A DNA stretch of 64,000 nucleotides from Streptomyces sp. NBC_00459 (GCF_036013955.1 NZ_CP107903.1:5146001-5210000), one strand, 5' to 3'; shown: positions 1-8,544, numbered from the stretch's first letter. Notes: generated by a model from the sequence alone, not told the origin. Numbers and translations are program-made.

Positions 1-158
1 AGTCCATGCCGTTGGACGACTTCCTCACCGAGACCCTCGACCTCCTGCGCGAGAACCCCGACGCGAAGGAACTCGTCGTGGAGCGCGCCAGGTTCGTACG
101 CGACGCGGAGGCCAACGGCTCCTACGACAACGTCCTCGCCATGCTCAGCGGCATCTGA
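1..158 (+). CDS. Short-chain dehydrogenase/reductase, C-terminal end (partial)
   Basis: Only the last 51 residues are in the window; the reading frame enters from the left edge and stops with TGA at 156-158. The visible tail (a PLDDFL segment, then NPDAKELVVERARF and a DAEANGSYD-like stretch ending LAMLSGI) resembles the C-terminus of DltE-type SDR oxidoreductases. In that family the tail follows the Rossmann core and contributes to dimerisation. The NAD(P)-binding glycine motif and the YxxxK catalytic pair lie outside the window, so activity cannot be checked. The SnoaL-like gene follows 92 bp downstream on the same strand and may be cotranscribed. The family call rests only on this tail. 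Confidence 0.6.
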   Translation, partial: SMPLDDFLTETLDLLRENPDAKELVVERARFVRDAEANGSYDNVLAMLSGI

Positions 159-250
159 GAGCCCAGGCCCCAGCCACGCATTTCCTCCCCGCGCCATGCA
201 GAGCATGCAGAGACATGCGGAGCGCGACACGCAGAGACAGGCAGAACCAC

Positions 251-625
251 ATGCGACCCACCAATGAAGACACTGTCGAAGTAGCACAGGTACTGGCCCT
301 GTGGGGCCACCTCATGGACGACCGCGAGCTGGACCGCCTCGGCGAGGTCCTCACCGAGGACGCGGAATGGGACGGCAGCGTCTTCGGCTTCGCCCCGGTC
401 GTCGGACTGGAGGCGATCACTTCCGTCCTGAGCGCCGACGGGCACGCGAGCGCTCACCACACGACGAACGTCGTAGTGTCGGAGGGGCCGGGCGACGAGG
501 TCCGGGCCAGGTCCAAGGCCCTGGGCATCGTCGGCGGCACCGTCATGAGCGCCGTCTACGTGGACGCCCTGCGGCGTACGGCGGACGGCTGGCGAATTTC
601 CAGGCGGGTCATACAGGTCAAGTGA
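251..625 (+). CDS. SnoaL-like / NTF2-fold family protein
   Basis: A 124-residue protein with the size and layout of the NTF2/SnoaL-like superfamily. An N-terminal helix (VAQVLALWGHLMDDREL) is followed by the L-x-E-V-L-T-E-D-A-E-W turn and a curved sheet with the AHHTTNVVV strand, ending in WRISRRVIQVK. Family members form small cone-shaped pockets and act as isomerases, cyclases or binding proteins; the substrate here is unknown. I chose the ATG at 251 because the upstream in-frame ATG (215) adds a basic, non-family extension. No strong Shine-Dalgarno is visible. The SDR gene immediately upstream suggests a shared small-molecule oxidation pathway, but that is inference. Confidence 0.7.
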   Translation: MRPTNEDTVEVAQVLALWGHLMDDRELDRLGEVLTEDAEWDGSVFGFAPVVGLEAITSVLSADGHASAHHTTNVVVSEGPGDEVRARSKALGIVGGTVMSAVYVDALRRTADGWRISRRVIQVK

Positions 626-705
626 CCATCAGGGGCGGTCTGTAACGGCCCCATCGGAACCCCTGACCGCCTGCTCGTGCACGGCGAGGAGCGGGTGAAG
701 TGCGA

Positions 706-768
706 TGAAGTGAGGCGAGGCGTGGTGAGGCGTGGTGAGGTGAGGTGCGGTGAGGTGCGGTCACGGCG
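706..768. repeat. Low-complexity GGTGAGG-type tandem repeats
   Basis: The stretch upstream of the XRE regulator is built of imperfect 5-10 bp units such as GGCGTGGTGA and GGTGCGGTGA. It is strongly purine-rich on the + strand, lies in a 234-bp non-coding gap, and no stable dyad is visible. It may be a slippage-prone spacer or part of the regulator's control region. Confidence 0.55.
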
Positions 769-859
769 TCGTGCGGCCGGGCCCCGGCGGGACAGGGCGG
801 CTCAGCCAGGGATCGGCGGTCTCTGGATAGCCGGGCGGGATGCGGCGAGGATGGGTGGC

Positions 860-1699
860 ATGGACAAGAAGGAACTGGCCGATTTCCTGCGCCACCGGCG
901 CGAGATGTTGCGCCCCCGCGATGTCGGGCTGGTCGAGGGGCCGCGCAGGCGTACGCAGGGGCTGCGCCGTGAGGAGGTCGCCCAGCTCGCCGGCATGTCC
1001 ACCGACTACTACGCCCGGCTGGAACAGCAGCGTGCCCCGCAGCCCTCCGTCCAGATCACCACGGCTCTCGCCCGGGCCCTGCGGCTGACCCTGGACGAAC
1101 GCGACCACCTCTTCGTCCTCATCGGCCACAACGCCCCGGCCCGCCTCCAGCGCTCCGAGCACGTGAGCCCGACGCTCATGCGGGTCCTGGACCGCCTGGA
1201 CGACTCCCCGGCCATGGTGATGACCGACCTGGTCGACACCCTCGCGATGAACCCGCTGGCCGTCGCGCTGCTCGGCGACCAGACCCGCCACACCGGCCTG
1301 GCCCGCAGCGCCTACTACCGCTGGTTCATGGACCCCGCCGAGCGCCTGGTCTACCCCGAGGAGAACCACGAACGCCACGGCCGGGCCCAGGCGGCCCGTC
1401 TGCGGGTCGCGCTGTCGGCAGGCAGCGACATCCCCCGGGCCGCCCGGATCCTGGCCGAACTCCAGGAACACAGCCCCGAGTTCGTCCGCTTCTGGGAGCT
1501 CCAGGAGGTCGCCCAGCGCTACGACGACTGCAAGACCATCCTCCATCCCGAACTGGGCCGCATCGACGTCGACGGCCAGGTCCTGTTCACCGAGAACCGC
1601 GCCCAGACCCTGGTGGTGCTGACCACCCGCCCCGGCACGGAGAGCCACAGCAAGCTGGAACTGCTCTCCGTAATAGGCCACCAACAGCTCACTCCCTGA
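860..1699 (+). CDS. XRE-family transcriptional regulator with MmyB-like ligand-binding domain
   Basis: A 279-residue regulator. Residues about 5-75 form a Cro/C1-type helix-turn-helix (LRREEVAQLAGMSTDYYARLEQ). The rest matches the MmyB-like PAS-type domain of Streptomyces regulators, including the typical MNPLAVALLGD, YYRWFMDP and HPELGRIDVDGQVL segments. MmyB itself regulates methylenomycin production, and most paralogues control an adjacent oxidoreductase gene. That fits the SDR gene at the left edge of the window. The ATG at 860 is preferred because GGCGAGG (843-849) sits about 10 bp upstream; the ATG at 851 would lie directly on that ribosome binding site. An effector is likely bound by the C-terminal domain but cannot be named. 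Confidence 0.85.
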   Translation: MDKKELADFLRHRREMLRPRDVGLVEGPRRRTQGLRREEVAQLAGMSTDYYARLEQQRAPQPSVQITTALARALRLTLDERDHLFVLIGHNAPARLQRSEHVSPTLMRVLDRLDDSPAMVMTDLVDTLAMNPLAVALLGDQTRHTGLARSAYYRWFMDPAERLVYPEENHERHGRAQAARLRVALSAGSDIPRAARILAELQEHSPEFVRFWELQEVAQRYDDCKTILHPELGRIDVDGQVLFTENRAQTLVVLTTRPGTESHSKLELLSVIGHQQLTP

Positions 1700-1740
1700 G
1701 CCCTGTACCGGGGACGGGACTGGGGCGGGGTCCGGCTCCA

Positions 1741-1763
1741 GGTCCGGGTCCGGGTCCGGGTCC
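1741..1763. repeat. Short GGGTCC tandem repeat
   Basis: Nearly four 6-bp GGTCCG units lie in the 211-bp gap between the convergent XRE regulator and GNAT gene. A second short repeat (CCAACG units, about 1821-1840) follows. I see no gene in this gap. Confidence 0.5.
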
Positions 1764-1910
1764 AGCTTCGGCCCATGCCATCAGCCTCGGCGAAACGCCC
1801 CAGGCGACAGGTACCCCTGGCCCAACGCCAACGCCAACGCCCGTCACCCCGATGTGCTCGCCGCCGCAGCCTGAACGGGTGGGGAATCCCGCCGTGCCCG
1901 GATGTGGAGA

Positions 1911-2408
1911 TCAGACAGCGGCCAGGCTCTTCGCCATGACCCGCTCCCTGCCCACGCCATCGGGCAGAAGATCGCCGGGCTCACCTGTGTCCGTGAAACC
2001 GTGCCGCTCATAGAGCGCGGCCGCCTTGCGGTTGTCCGGCATGACGGACAACCGTATCGCCGTGGCACCGCGCTCCGCCGCCCACCGCTCGATCGCCTGA
2101 ATCAGGTGGTCACCCACGCCCTTGCCCCGAGCCGCGGGGTTGACCCACATCGAGATCAACTCCACGTTCCCCGCTCGTTCGCCCGGCACTCCGCTGGCCA
2201 TGCCTATCGGGAGGTCGTCGAGGAGTGCGACGAGGTCGTGCGCGCCAGGAATCGACAGACGGGCGCGCCAGCGATCCTCTTGGTCGCCGGAGCCCTGCCA
2301 CTGGGCCAGTGTCGAGCCGAACGCGTAGGGCGCCTCAGCAAGCGCGGCCAGACGCAACTCCCGCCACAGGGGCCAGTCGTCTGATTTCAAGGCGCGTAGT
2401 TCAAGCAT
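1911..2408 (-). CDS. GNAT family N-acetyltransferase
   Basis: A 165-residue single-domain acetyltransferase. The N-terminal LRALKSDDWPLWRELRLAAL segment, the central strand ELISMWVNPAARGKGVGDHL and the C-terminal N-x-x-A-x-x-LYERHGF motif are the classical GNAT signatures. The R/Q-x-x-G-x-G/A pyrophosphate-binding loop appears as RGKGVG around residue 95. It transfers acetyl from acetyl-CoA to an amine; the acceptor (antibiotic, polyamine or protein) cannot be deduced. It is monocistronic and converges with the XRE gene. Its promoter should lie in the region above 2409. Confidence 0.85.
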   Translation of the reverse strand: MLELRALKSDDWPLWRELRLAALAEAPYAFGSTLAQWQGSGDQEDRWRARLSIPGAHDLVALLDDLPIGMASGVPGERAGNVELISMWVNPAARGKGVGDHLIQAIERWAAERGATAIRLSVMPDNRKAAALYERHGFTDTGEPGDLLPDGVGRERVMAKSLAAV

Positions 2409-2693
2409 GATCCAGACCCTGCCCGCGCGCCGGGGTGGTCAGCAAGTTGATTACAGCGATGCAAACGAGGCCGTTCCCCCTTGCGACCAGCCAAAACCGG
2501 CGAGCAGCGGTCACTCGGCACCCGCAGACCACGAGACCTCGGTGAACCTGTCCGGTCACGGCACCAGCTGGTGAGCTGCTTCAGCGTGGCCACTGATCGA
2601 GCGACGACGTAACCGTCCGCAACGGACAAGGCGCCTGTGCCCCTGAGGCCCACCAACGGGACCGACATGACGACCACTTGAGACGGACAACGA

Positions 2694-2733
2694 CGAAGGC
2701 CCCCGCTGCGAAGGCGAACAGCGGGAGCCTTCG
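2694..2733 (-). terminator. Hairpin terminator next to tRNA-Ser fragment
   Basis: Arms CGAAGGCCCCCGCTG (2694-2708) and CAGCGGGAGCCTTCG (2719-2733) pair over 15 bp with one G-U step, around a 10-nt loop. The hairpin lies just 3' of the tRNA-Ser fragment on the minus strand, as the 8798-8837 hairpin does for the intact tRNA. It is most likely the original or element-borne terminator of the tRNA transcript. Confidence 0.6.
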
Positions 2734-2812
2734 ACATCGTGCCCGGTGAGGTGTCGGCGGAGGACACGAGATTCGAACTCGTGAGGGGGTTGCCCCCAAC
2801 ACGCTTTCCAAA
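2728..2812 (-). repeat. Truncated tRNA-Ser copy (putative att site, direct repeat of 8828-8911)
   Basis: The sequence repeats 8828-8911 almost base for base. It shares 24 identical bases 3' of the tRNA, then the T-arm, variable arm and anticodon 3' half of tRNA-Ser(GGA), with only scattered changes. Identity stops just past the anticodon loop (after CGCTTTCCAA). The CCA end is mutated to CCG. A 3' half-copy downstream of an intact tRNA is the usual footprint of tyrosine-recombinase integration. No functional tRNA can be made from this copy. Confidence 0.75.
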
Positions 2813-2996
2813 TGTTCGTCCGGGGGTTCTGGGGTGTGCGGGGACGTTCTGACCTGCGGTGCAGCTGGTCCGGTCAGGGGTTCTGAACGGTGCTGTACGC
2901 CGGTGAACGCAACCAGAACCGCAACCACGGAAGTGGGAGCAGGGTGACTGTGTCCAGCTTCTGCTCGTGGTTCCTGGTCAGCGGGGAGTCGCCTCC

Positions 2997-4232
2997 TTAC
3001 TCCCCGTTCTGCGACCAGGCCGCGGTGAGCGCGGTGACCGGGTCACTGTCGGCCGGTGCCGCGGGCCACCATTCGCCGTCGTCGTCCTGGAGGTAGGGGT
3101 ACCAGCGGGCGTCGGGGCCCAGCCGCAGCTGGATGCCGTGGTGGGTGAGGGTGAGGCGGTTGCGCCAGGTTCTGAGGTGTGTGGGGGAGTCGGTCATCTC
3201 GGCGAGGGCCACGTCCAGGGCGGTGCGGGCGGCCTTCATCACCGTGGTGTCGGGGGCGTAGGGCTGTTCGGCGACGGTGATGCCCGTGGGGCCGCCGTGG
3301 CGCCAGGCGCGGGTGAGGCGTGCGAAGGCAGTGGGTTTGGTGCCGGTGCTCTGGATCAGGTGGTGGAACCACTCGGGTCCGGGGTTGCCCGCGGCGATGC
3401 GGACGGCGTCCTGGTACTGGGTCAGGTGCAGGTCGGAGGTGTCGCCCGCGAGGAACCGGGCGGCGCGCGCGGTGGCATCGGCCATGAGGCGTTCCAGGTC
3501 TGCGGCGGCCAGGCCGGTGCCGGACGGCGGGGCGACGGGCAGTGCTGTGGTGTGCGCGGCGGGTTCCGGGAGTTCGGGCGGTTCGGGGAGCTCTTCGGCC
3601 CAGCGGGCGTACGCGGCGGCGGCCGGGATGCCGGCCGGTGCCGGTGGGGCGGCCGTCTCCTGTACTGCCGTACGGAGTGCGCGCAGTTGGGCGAAGACCT
3701 CCTCGCGACCGCGGCCGCGCAGCGCGAAGAGTACGAACGGGTCGGTGTCGATGGTGGCGGCGATGGCGTAACAGAGCGCGGCGGCGTGCTTGCAGGGGTA
3801 TCCCCAGTCGGGGCAGGAGCACTCCGGATCGAGCTCGGTGGGCAGCGGGAGCAGGGGGACGCCCGCGTGCCGGGCGTCGGCCACGAGTTCGGCGGGCATC
3901 TCGTCGTCGAGAAGTGCCGCGAGATGCCCGGCGCGGGCCGCGATCGTGTCGAGCAGGGTGTCCCACTGAGGGTCGGTGAGGACGGGCAGGTGGACCGAGG
4001 CGCGGTACGGGCGCGGGCGGCTGCCCTGGACAGCGGCATTGACCTTGCCCGGAGCGACGGTGACCGGGCCGACCATGCCTTTGCGGGCGTAGGTGCGTCC
4101 GCGCGAGAGCCGTCCGGCGTCCAGGGTGGAGTCCTCCAGGGCGGCCACCCATGCCTGGCCCCACCAGGTCGCGGCGAAGGCTCGCTTGCCGCGGGCGGGC
4201 GCACGGCGCGGGCCCGGGACAGCGGGGCTCAT
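2997..4232 (-). CDS. SWIM zinc-finger domain protein
   Basis: A 411-residue protein with a CxCx6CxH SWIM motif (CSCPDWGYPCKH, around residues 137-148), a zinc-binding fold for DNA or protein contacts. The N-terminal part (FAATWWGQAWVAALE ... GRTYARKGMVGPVTVAPGKVNAAVQGSR) is the standard N-terminus of bacterial SWIM proteins paired with SNF2 ATPases. The C-terminal half is Ala/Pro-rich with no recognised domain. The start is the ATG at 4232, which overlaps the TGA of the helicase gene (ATGA, 4229-4232), implying translational coupling. It probably works with the helicase on DNA or protein-DNA complexes; the precise role is unknown. Confidence 0.85.
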   Translation of the reverse strand: MSPAVPGPRRAPARGKRAFAATWWGQAWVAALEDSTLDAGRLSRGRTYARKGMVGPVTVAPGKVNAAVQGSRPRPYRASVHLPVLTDPQWDTLLDTIAARAGHLAALLDDEMPAELVADARHAGVPLLPLPTELDPECSCPDWGYPCKHAAALCYAIAATIDTDPFVLFALRGRGREEVFAQLRALRTAVQETAAPPAPAGIPAAAAYARWAEELPEPPELPEPAAHTTALPVAPPSGTGLAAADLERLMADATARAARFLAGDTSDLHLTQYQDAVRIAAGNPGPEWFHHLIQSTGTKPTAFARLTRAWRHGGPTGITVAEQPYAPDTTVMKAARTALDVALAEMTDSPTHLRTWRNRLTLTHHGIQLRLGPDARWYPYLQDDDGEWWPAAPADSDPVTALTAAWSQNGE

Positions 4233-7141
4233 GACGGCCTTCCCAGGGCGACGAGTTCGGCGAGGTCGGCGTCGGACAGTTCGGTCAGGGCTGCCTCGCC
4301 GGAGCCGACGACGGCGTCGGCGAGGGCGCGCTTGGCTTCGAGCAGCTTCGCCACCTTGTCCTCCACGGTTCCCTCCGCGAGGAGCTTGTGCACCTGGACG
4401 GGTCTGTCCTGGCCGATGCGGTAGGCGCGGTCGGTGGCCTGGTCCTCTACGGCCGGGTTCCACCAGCGGTCGTAGTGCACGACGTGAGTGGCGCGGGTGA
4501 GATTGAGTCCGGTGCCCGCCGCCTTCAACGACAGCAGGAACACCGGCACTTCACCGCGCTGGAAGCGGTCCACCATCTCCTCGCGCCGCGCGACGGGGGT
4601 GCCGCCGTGCAGGAAGAGAGTGGGGACGCCGCGCTCGGCGAGATGCTTCTCCAGCAGAGCCGCCATCTGTTTGTACTGCGTGAAGACCAGCACGGATTCG
4701 CCTTCGGCGGTGATGGTGTCGAGAAGTTCGTCGAGCAGGTCGAGCTTGCCGGAGCGGCCCCGCAGGGGAGTGGACCGGCGCTGGCTGTCCTCCTTCCCAT
4801 ACGGGGGCTCTTTCAAATACTGGGCGGGATGGTTGCAGATCTGCTTCAGCGCGGTCAGCAGCTTGAGTACCAGACCGCGTCGGGCGATGCCCTCCGACTC
4901 CGCGATCCTCGCCATGGTCTCGCGGACCTGTGCCTCGTACAGGCCGGTCTGCTCGGCCGTCAGCGGGACGACGTGGTCGGTCTCGGTCTTGGGCGGCAGT
5001 TCGGGGGCGATGCCGGGGTCGGACTTCTTGCGGCGCAACAGGAAGGGACGTACGAGACGGGACAGGCGCTCGGCTGCCTCGGGATCCTCACCCGTCTCGA
5101 TGGCGCGGGCATGCCGGTCACGGAAGGCGGTGAGTGAGCCGAGGAGCCCGGGGGTGGTCCAGTCGAGCAGTGCCCACAGCTCGGAGAGGTTGTTCTCCAC
5201 GGGGGTGCCGGTGAGAGCGACGCGGGCGCGGGCGGGCAGGGCACGCAGTTCGCGGGCGGTGACGGCGTAGGGGTTCTTGACGTGCTGTGCCTCGTCGGCG
5301 GCCACCAGCGACCAGGCTGTCTCGGCAAGCACTTCGCGGTCGCGGCGCAGCACCCCGTAGGTGATCAGGACGATCTCGTCGCCGGCCAGGTCGTCCAGGT
5401 GGCGGTCGCCGCCGTGGTACCGGCGTACGGGGGTGAGCGGTGCGAATCTGGCAGCCTCGCGCTGCCAGTTGCCGAGCAGGGAGGCCGGGCAGACGACAAG
5501 GGTGGGGCCCGCGGTGGTGGGCTCGCTCTGGCGGTGCAGGTGCAGAGCGAGCAGGGTGACGGTCTTGCCCAGGCCCATGTCGTCGGCGAGGCAGCCGCCG
5601 AGGCCGAGTGCGCACATCTCGGCCAGCCAGGCCAGGCCCCGCTTCTGGTACTCGCGCAACGTGGCCTTGAGGGCGGCGGGCTGGGGCACGAGGGTGCGGG
5701 ACTCGGGGTCGCGGATACGAGCGACCAGGTCGCCGAGCGCACCGACCGCCGCACAGGGGACCCGGTCACCGTCCAACTCGGCCTCGCCGGTCAGCGCGGC
5801 GCTCAACGCCTCCATGGGGGTGAGCGGTTCCATCCGGCGGCGCTTGGCACGGGCCACCAGCTTCGGGTCGGCGACCACCCACTGGTCGCGAAGCCGGACG
5901 AGGGGACGGCGCGACTCCGCGAGAGCATCCATCTCGGCCTCGGTGAGCGGCTCGCCGCCAAGGGAGACCTGCCAGCGGAAGTCGAGGAGGGCCTCGGTGT
6001 CCAGCAGGCCGCCGGCGGCGGAACCGGGGGCGGTGCGCTGCCCGATCTCCGCGGTCGCGGTGAGCGCCTTGACCAGGTCGCGCGGCCAGTGCACGTCGAC
6101 ACCGGCCGCGCGCAGCGCGTTCGTGGCGTCCCCAAGGAGATCGAAGGCTTCGTCGTCGGTCAACCGGACCTGATCGGGAGCGGCATCGTCGAGCAGCCTC
6201 CGCAGCGGGGGCCAGGCGCGGGTGCCGCGGCGCAGGGCGAGCAGGGTCTCGGTCTCGGCGCGTGGGCCGAGCAGCCGCTCCACTTCGGTCGGCTCGCTCC
6301 AGAGTCGTGCGGCCTCGACGACGAGCGCCGGGTCCGCCGCGGTGTGCAGTTGCAGGACGGCCCGGAACTGCCGTCGGCGTCCTTCGGGTACGTCGACACG
6401 CAGGGAGACACTGACCTCGGCGGTGAGCGCCGCCTGGGTTTCCTCGGCCCATTCACGCAGGGCGGGCACGGCGCGGGCCTCGCGCCAGGCGTACGGCAGC
6501 GCTCCCATGGCGAGCGGCGCGGCCGGCGTACGGACCAGATCATCGGCGACCGCGTCGCAGAACTGGCGTACCAGCACGGCCGGTTCGGCGATCCGTACCG
6601 GAGCAGGGCCAGGCTCGGGCAGACAGTGGGCGTGTGGCGGGAAGGCGGCGGCCAAGGCGTCCAGCGTCCGCCGCTGTACGGAGGTGAGGGGACCCACCCG
6701 CCAGGTGTCGTAACCGGCGGGGGTGAGGGCCGGGTGGAGGCGGCCGTCGGCGAGCAGCCGCAGCGCGAAGCGAGTGGCGGCCTGCCAGGCTGCGGCGGAC
6801 GGATGCGGCGGCTGCGCCCCGGCCAGCGCGGAGACGGCGAGGGCGACGGGCAGCGCGTAGCCTTCCACCCTCCGCCGCCTGACCGAGCGGCCGTGCGGCA
6901 GGACCAGCTCCACGGCCTCGGTCTCAAGGCCGGTGGGCGCCGTACTGTCTCCGGCCGCTGCCCCGGTCGGCTTCCACAGCAGCAGCCGCCCGAGGCGGGC
7001 GGGCTCACCGGGCAGGAACACCGCCGCCCAGCCGGCGCCGAGCAACTCCCTCACGAAGGCGGATGTCTCCTGCCGGGCCGGCGGCGGTGCGCTCCTCGCG
7101 CCCGTACTCGGCCTCGGCTCTCGTACGACGACTCGTGCCAC
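4229..7141 (-). CDS. SNF2-family DEAD/DEAH-box helicase/ATPase
   Basis: A 970-residue SNF2-type ATPase. A long N-terminal region (about 1-480, matching the extra SNF2-helicase N-terminal region) precedes the motor. Motor motifs are Q-motif-like LREYQKRGLAWL, Walker A DDMGLGKT (about residue 520), DEAQ box AADEAQHVKN (about 614), ALTGTPVENN (III), and the C-lobe motifs LVFTQYKQMA, LFLHGGT, SLKAAGTGLNLT and YRIGQDRPVQV. Such enzymes translocate on dsDNA and remodel protein-DNA complexes rather than unwinding it. The coupled downstream SWIM protein is its likely partner. The start ATG at 7141 gives the MARVVVREPRP N-terminus. A role in repair, transcription recycling or defence cannot be separated on sequence alone. 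Confidence 0.88.
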   Translation of the reverse strand: MARVVVREPRPSTGARSAPPPARQETSAFVRELLGAGWAAVFLPGEPARLGRLLLWKPTGAAAGDSTAPTGLETEAVELVLPHGRSVRRRRVEGYALPVALAVSALAGAQPPHPSAAAWQAATRFALRLLADGRLHPALTPAGYDTWRVGPLTSVQRRTLDALAAAFPPHAHCLPEPGPAPVRIAEPAVLVRQFCDAVADDLVRTPAAPLAMGALPYAWREARAVPALREWAEETQAALTAEVSVSLRVDVPEGRRRQFRAVLQLHTAADPALVVEAARLWSEPTEVERLLGPRAETETLLALRRGTRAWPPLRRLLDDAAPDQVRLTDDEAFDLLGDATNALRAAGVDVHWPRDLVKALTATAEIGQRTAPGSAAGGLLDTEALLDFRWQVSLGGEPLTEAEMDALAESRRPLVRLRDQWVVADPKLVARAKRRRMEPLTPMEALSAALTGEAELDGDRVPCAAVGALGDLVARIRDPESRTLVPQPAALKATLREYQKRGLAWLAEMCALGLGGCLADDMGLGKTVTLLALHLHRQSEPTTAGPTLVVCPASLLGNWQREAARFAPLTPVRRYHGGDRHLDDLAGDEIVLITYGVLRRDREVLAETAWSLVAADEAQHVKNPYAVTARELRALPARARVALTGTPVENNLSELWALLDWTTPGLLGSLTAFRDRHARAIETGEDPEAAERLSRLVRPFLLRRKKSDPGIAPELPPKTETDHVVPLTAEQTGLYEAQVRETMARIAESEGIARRGLVLKLLTALKQICNHPAQYLKEPPYGKEDSQRRSTPLRGRSGKLDLLDELLDTITAEGESVLVFTQYKQMAALLEKHLAERGVPTLFLHGGTPVARREEMVDRFQRGEVPVFLLSLKAAGTGLNLTRATHVVHYDRWWNPAVEDQATDRAYRIGQDRPVQVHKLLAEGTVEDKVAKLLEAKRALADAVVGSGEAALTELSDADLAELVALGRPS

Positions 7142-7324
7142 TCTCTTCCGCCCTGTCGCTAGCCAGGCCCTCCCCTGGGCCGCTCACTACCGAACCCCAC
7201 CAGGCAACGTCACACACTGGCAACCGCGAGCCTCGGCTTGACTGCTGGCGACGGCGCCACGACGGACAAGCCGCTGCTGAACACACCGGTCCTCAACCGT
7301 ACGGTGCGGCGCTACGGTGAGGCC

Positions 7325-7636
7325 ATGAGCACCTGGGCCCCAGCCGCGCTGGAGGCGTTGATCGAAGAGGCCACCGTCGACGCCTACGGCGAGGATGAAC
7401 AGCTCACCGGCTTCTTCACGATGATCGAGGAGAGCCTTGCCGTGCCCTTCACCACGACTGTTCTCGGCGTCGAGGTGAGCGTGGTCGGTGTCGATCTGGT
7501 CGAGGACGAACGCATGGTCGCACGCTGCGCCCGGGGGTCGGTCCGACAGGGCATCGGAATTCTGGACCTGCCGCTGCCGGAACCCGCCCCCGAGGGCTGG
7601 CAATGGATCGAGGCATACCGCTACTGGACCCGCTGA
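7325..7636 (+). CDS. Conserved Streptomyces protein of unknown function
   Basis: A 103-residue soluble acidic protein. An N-terminal helix (APAALEALIEEATVDAY) with an EDEQLTGFFTMIEE segment is followed by two beta-rich stretches (PFTTTVLGVEVSVVGVDLV, GSVRQGIGILDLPLP) and a WQWIEAYRYWTR end. I recognise it as a recurrent Streptomyces family, sometimes labelled calcium-binding protein, but see no EF-hand loop to justify that name. The ATG at 7325 is chosen over an upstream in-frame ATG (7238) because the extra N-terminus is not conserved in character. It lies divergent to the SNF2 gene and may share its regulatory region. Confidence 0.7.
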   Translation: MSTWAPAALEALIEEATVDAYGEDEQLTGFFTMIEESLAVPFTTTVLGVEVSVVGVDLVEDERMVARCARGSVRQGIGILDLPLPEPAPEGWQWIEAYRYWTR

Positions 7637-7740
7637 ACCGGCGCGTCGTGCGACTGGCCGGCTGAGCCCCTGCTCGAACGGACAGTCACCCCGCCTGCCG
7701 CTGACCGGACCGACTGCGAGGAACAGGCAGCACGTAGTGC

Positions 7741-7756
7741 GCATACCGAAGTATGC
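7741..7756. promoter_or_regulatory. Palindrome upstream of the toxin-antitoxin pair (candidate operator)
   Basis: GCATAC and GTATGC form a perfect 6-bp inverted repeat around a 4-nt centre, ending 8 bp before the antitoxin ATG. RHH antitoxins usually bind short palindromes over their own promoter. The site overlaps the place where a Shine-Dalgarno would be, and none is seen. Confidence 0.5.
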
Positions 7757-7764
7757 TTGAACCT

Positions 7765-8013
7765 ATGGCTGACACCACGCGCATCACGGTGACACTCCCC
7801 ACCGAGCAGGTGGCGGAGCTGAAGAAGATCACGGACAACATCTCCGGCTACGTCGCCGAAGCGGTCGCCAGGCAGATCCGGCACCAGCTCCTGGGGGCCG
7901 ACCTGCGCAGCCACACAGACGAGCACGGGGCCTTCAGTGAGGAAGAGCTGGCCGAGGCGCGGGCGCGCATCTTCGATACGACGTCGGCCGGCGGCGGCGC
8001 GAGCGCCGCGTGA
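7765..8013 (+). CDS. Type II antitoxin, ribbon-helix-helix (CopG-like)
   Basis: An 82-residue protein. The N-terminal RITVTLPTEQVAELKKITDNISGYVAEAVARQIRH is a canonical ribbon-helix-helix: a beta strand (RITVTLP), helix A (TEQVAELKK), a turn and helix B. The acidic, disordered C-terminus (DEHGAFSEEELAEARARIFD) is the usual toxin-neutralising segment. The ATG at 7765 is preferred over an in-frame ATG at 7753 since the latter lies inside the palindrome. The stop overlaps the toxin GTG by 4 bp (GTGA), typical of antitoxin-first operons. It should neutralise the PIN toxin and autorepress through the 7741-7756 palindrome. Confidence 0.82.
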   Translation: MADTTRITVTLPTEQVAELKKITDNISGYVAEAVARQIRHQLLGADLRSHTDEHGAFSEEELAEARARIFDTTSAGGGASAA

Positions 8014-8411
8014 GCGGGCACATTGAGACCGTCGTCCTGGACAGCGAGGGGCTGTCGGCCTGGATGGTGCAGGACCGGAAGGTTCTGGCGATGTTCCAGG
8101 TGTTCCACGACATGGGAGCGGACCTTGTCGTCAGCGCCAACACCATCGTGGAGGTGAGTCACGCCAGGGTGAACCTGCCCCGACTGCAATGGGCGCTCTC
8201 CCGGGTCAAGGTGGAGCCGATCACGGAGGCAGCGGCCAAGGCGGCGGCCCAACTGCTCAAGAGCGCCGGTCTGCACGGACACAAGTACGCGATCGACGCC
8301 ACCGTCGCGGAAGCGGCCTTGCGCCAGCCTGGCCCGGTCGCCATCCTCACGTCGGACGTCGATGACATGACCCGGCTGTGCGGCAGCAAGGTCCGGCTGA
8401 TCGGGCTATGA
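8010..8411 (+). CDS. PIN-domain toxin (VapC-like ribonuclease)
   Basis: A 133-residue PIN-domain protein starting with GTG at 8010 inside the antitoxin stop. The acidic metal-binding residues are present in order: D11 (VVLDSEGLSAW), E48 (NTIVEVSH), D96 (HKYAIDATVAE) and the DxxD-like cluster at 116-119 (LTSDVDDM). VapC-like PIN toxins are Mg-dependent RNases that cleave tRNA or rRNA when the antitoxin is degraded. The length is normal and all catalytic positions are intact, so the module looks functional. It lies near the right end of the tRNA-Ser-bounded segment, consistent with element stabilisation. Confidence 0.83.
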   Translation: MSGHIETVVLDSEGLSAWMVQDRKVLAMFQVFHDMGADLVVSANTIVEVSHARVNLPRLQWALSRVKVEPITEAAAKAAAQLLKSAGLHGHKYAIDATVAEAALRQPGPVAILTSDVDDMTRLCGSKVRLIGL

Positions 8412-8544
8412 CCGCGACATCGACCCCGGAACATGGACGGGACCATGGGCGGATCCGCGTGGATCCGCCGAGACCGGAGCCGCCGCAGGCCAACCCGTGA
8501 TGGGTGAACAAGGCGTCGACGGATACGGGGCATGACCGCGTTCG

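Larger units (their letters stand above)
2409..2996. other. Intergenic region with tRNA-Ser fragment and terminator
   Basis: No convincing gene is seen on either strand. The stretch holds the presumed promoter of the GNAT gene (right of 2408), a strong hairpin (2694-2733) and the truncated tRNA-Ser copy (2755-2812). Sequence about 2820-2995 shows no coding periodicity. The segment around 2905-2925 (CGCAACCAGAACCGCAACCA) loosely resembles 8774-8793, next to the intact tRNA-Ser. Confidence 0.5.

Noticed and set aside
2967..4424. A 485-codon + strand frame opposite the SWIM gene
   Set aside because: Gly/Val-rich antisense shadow with no domain; the minus strand encodes the SWIM protein and overlaps the helicase gene as expected.
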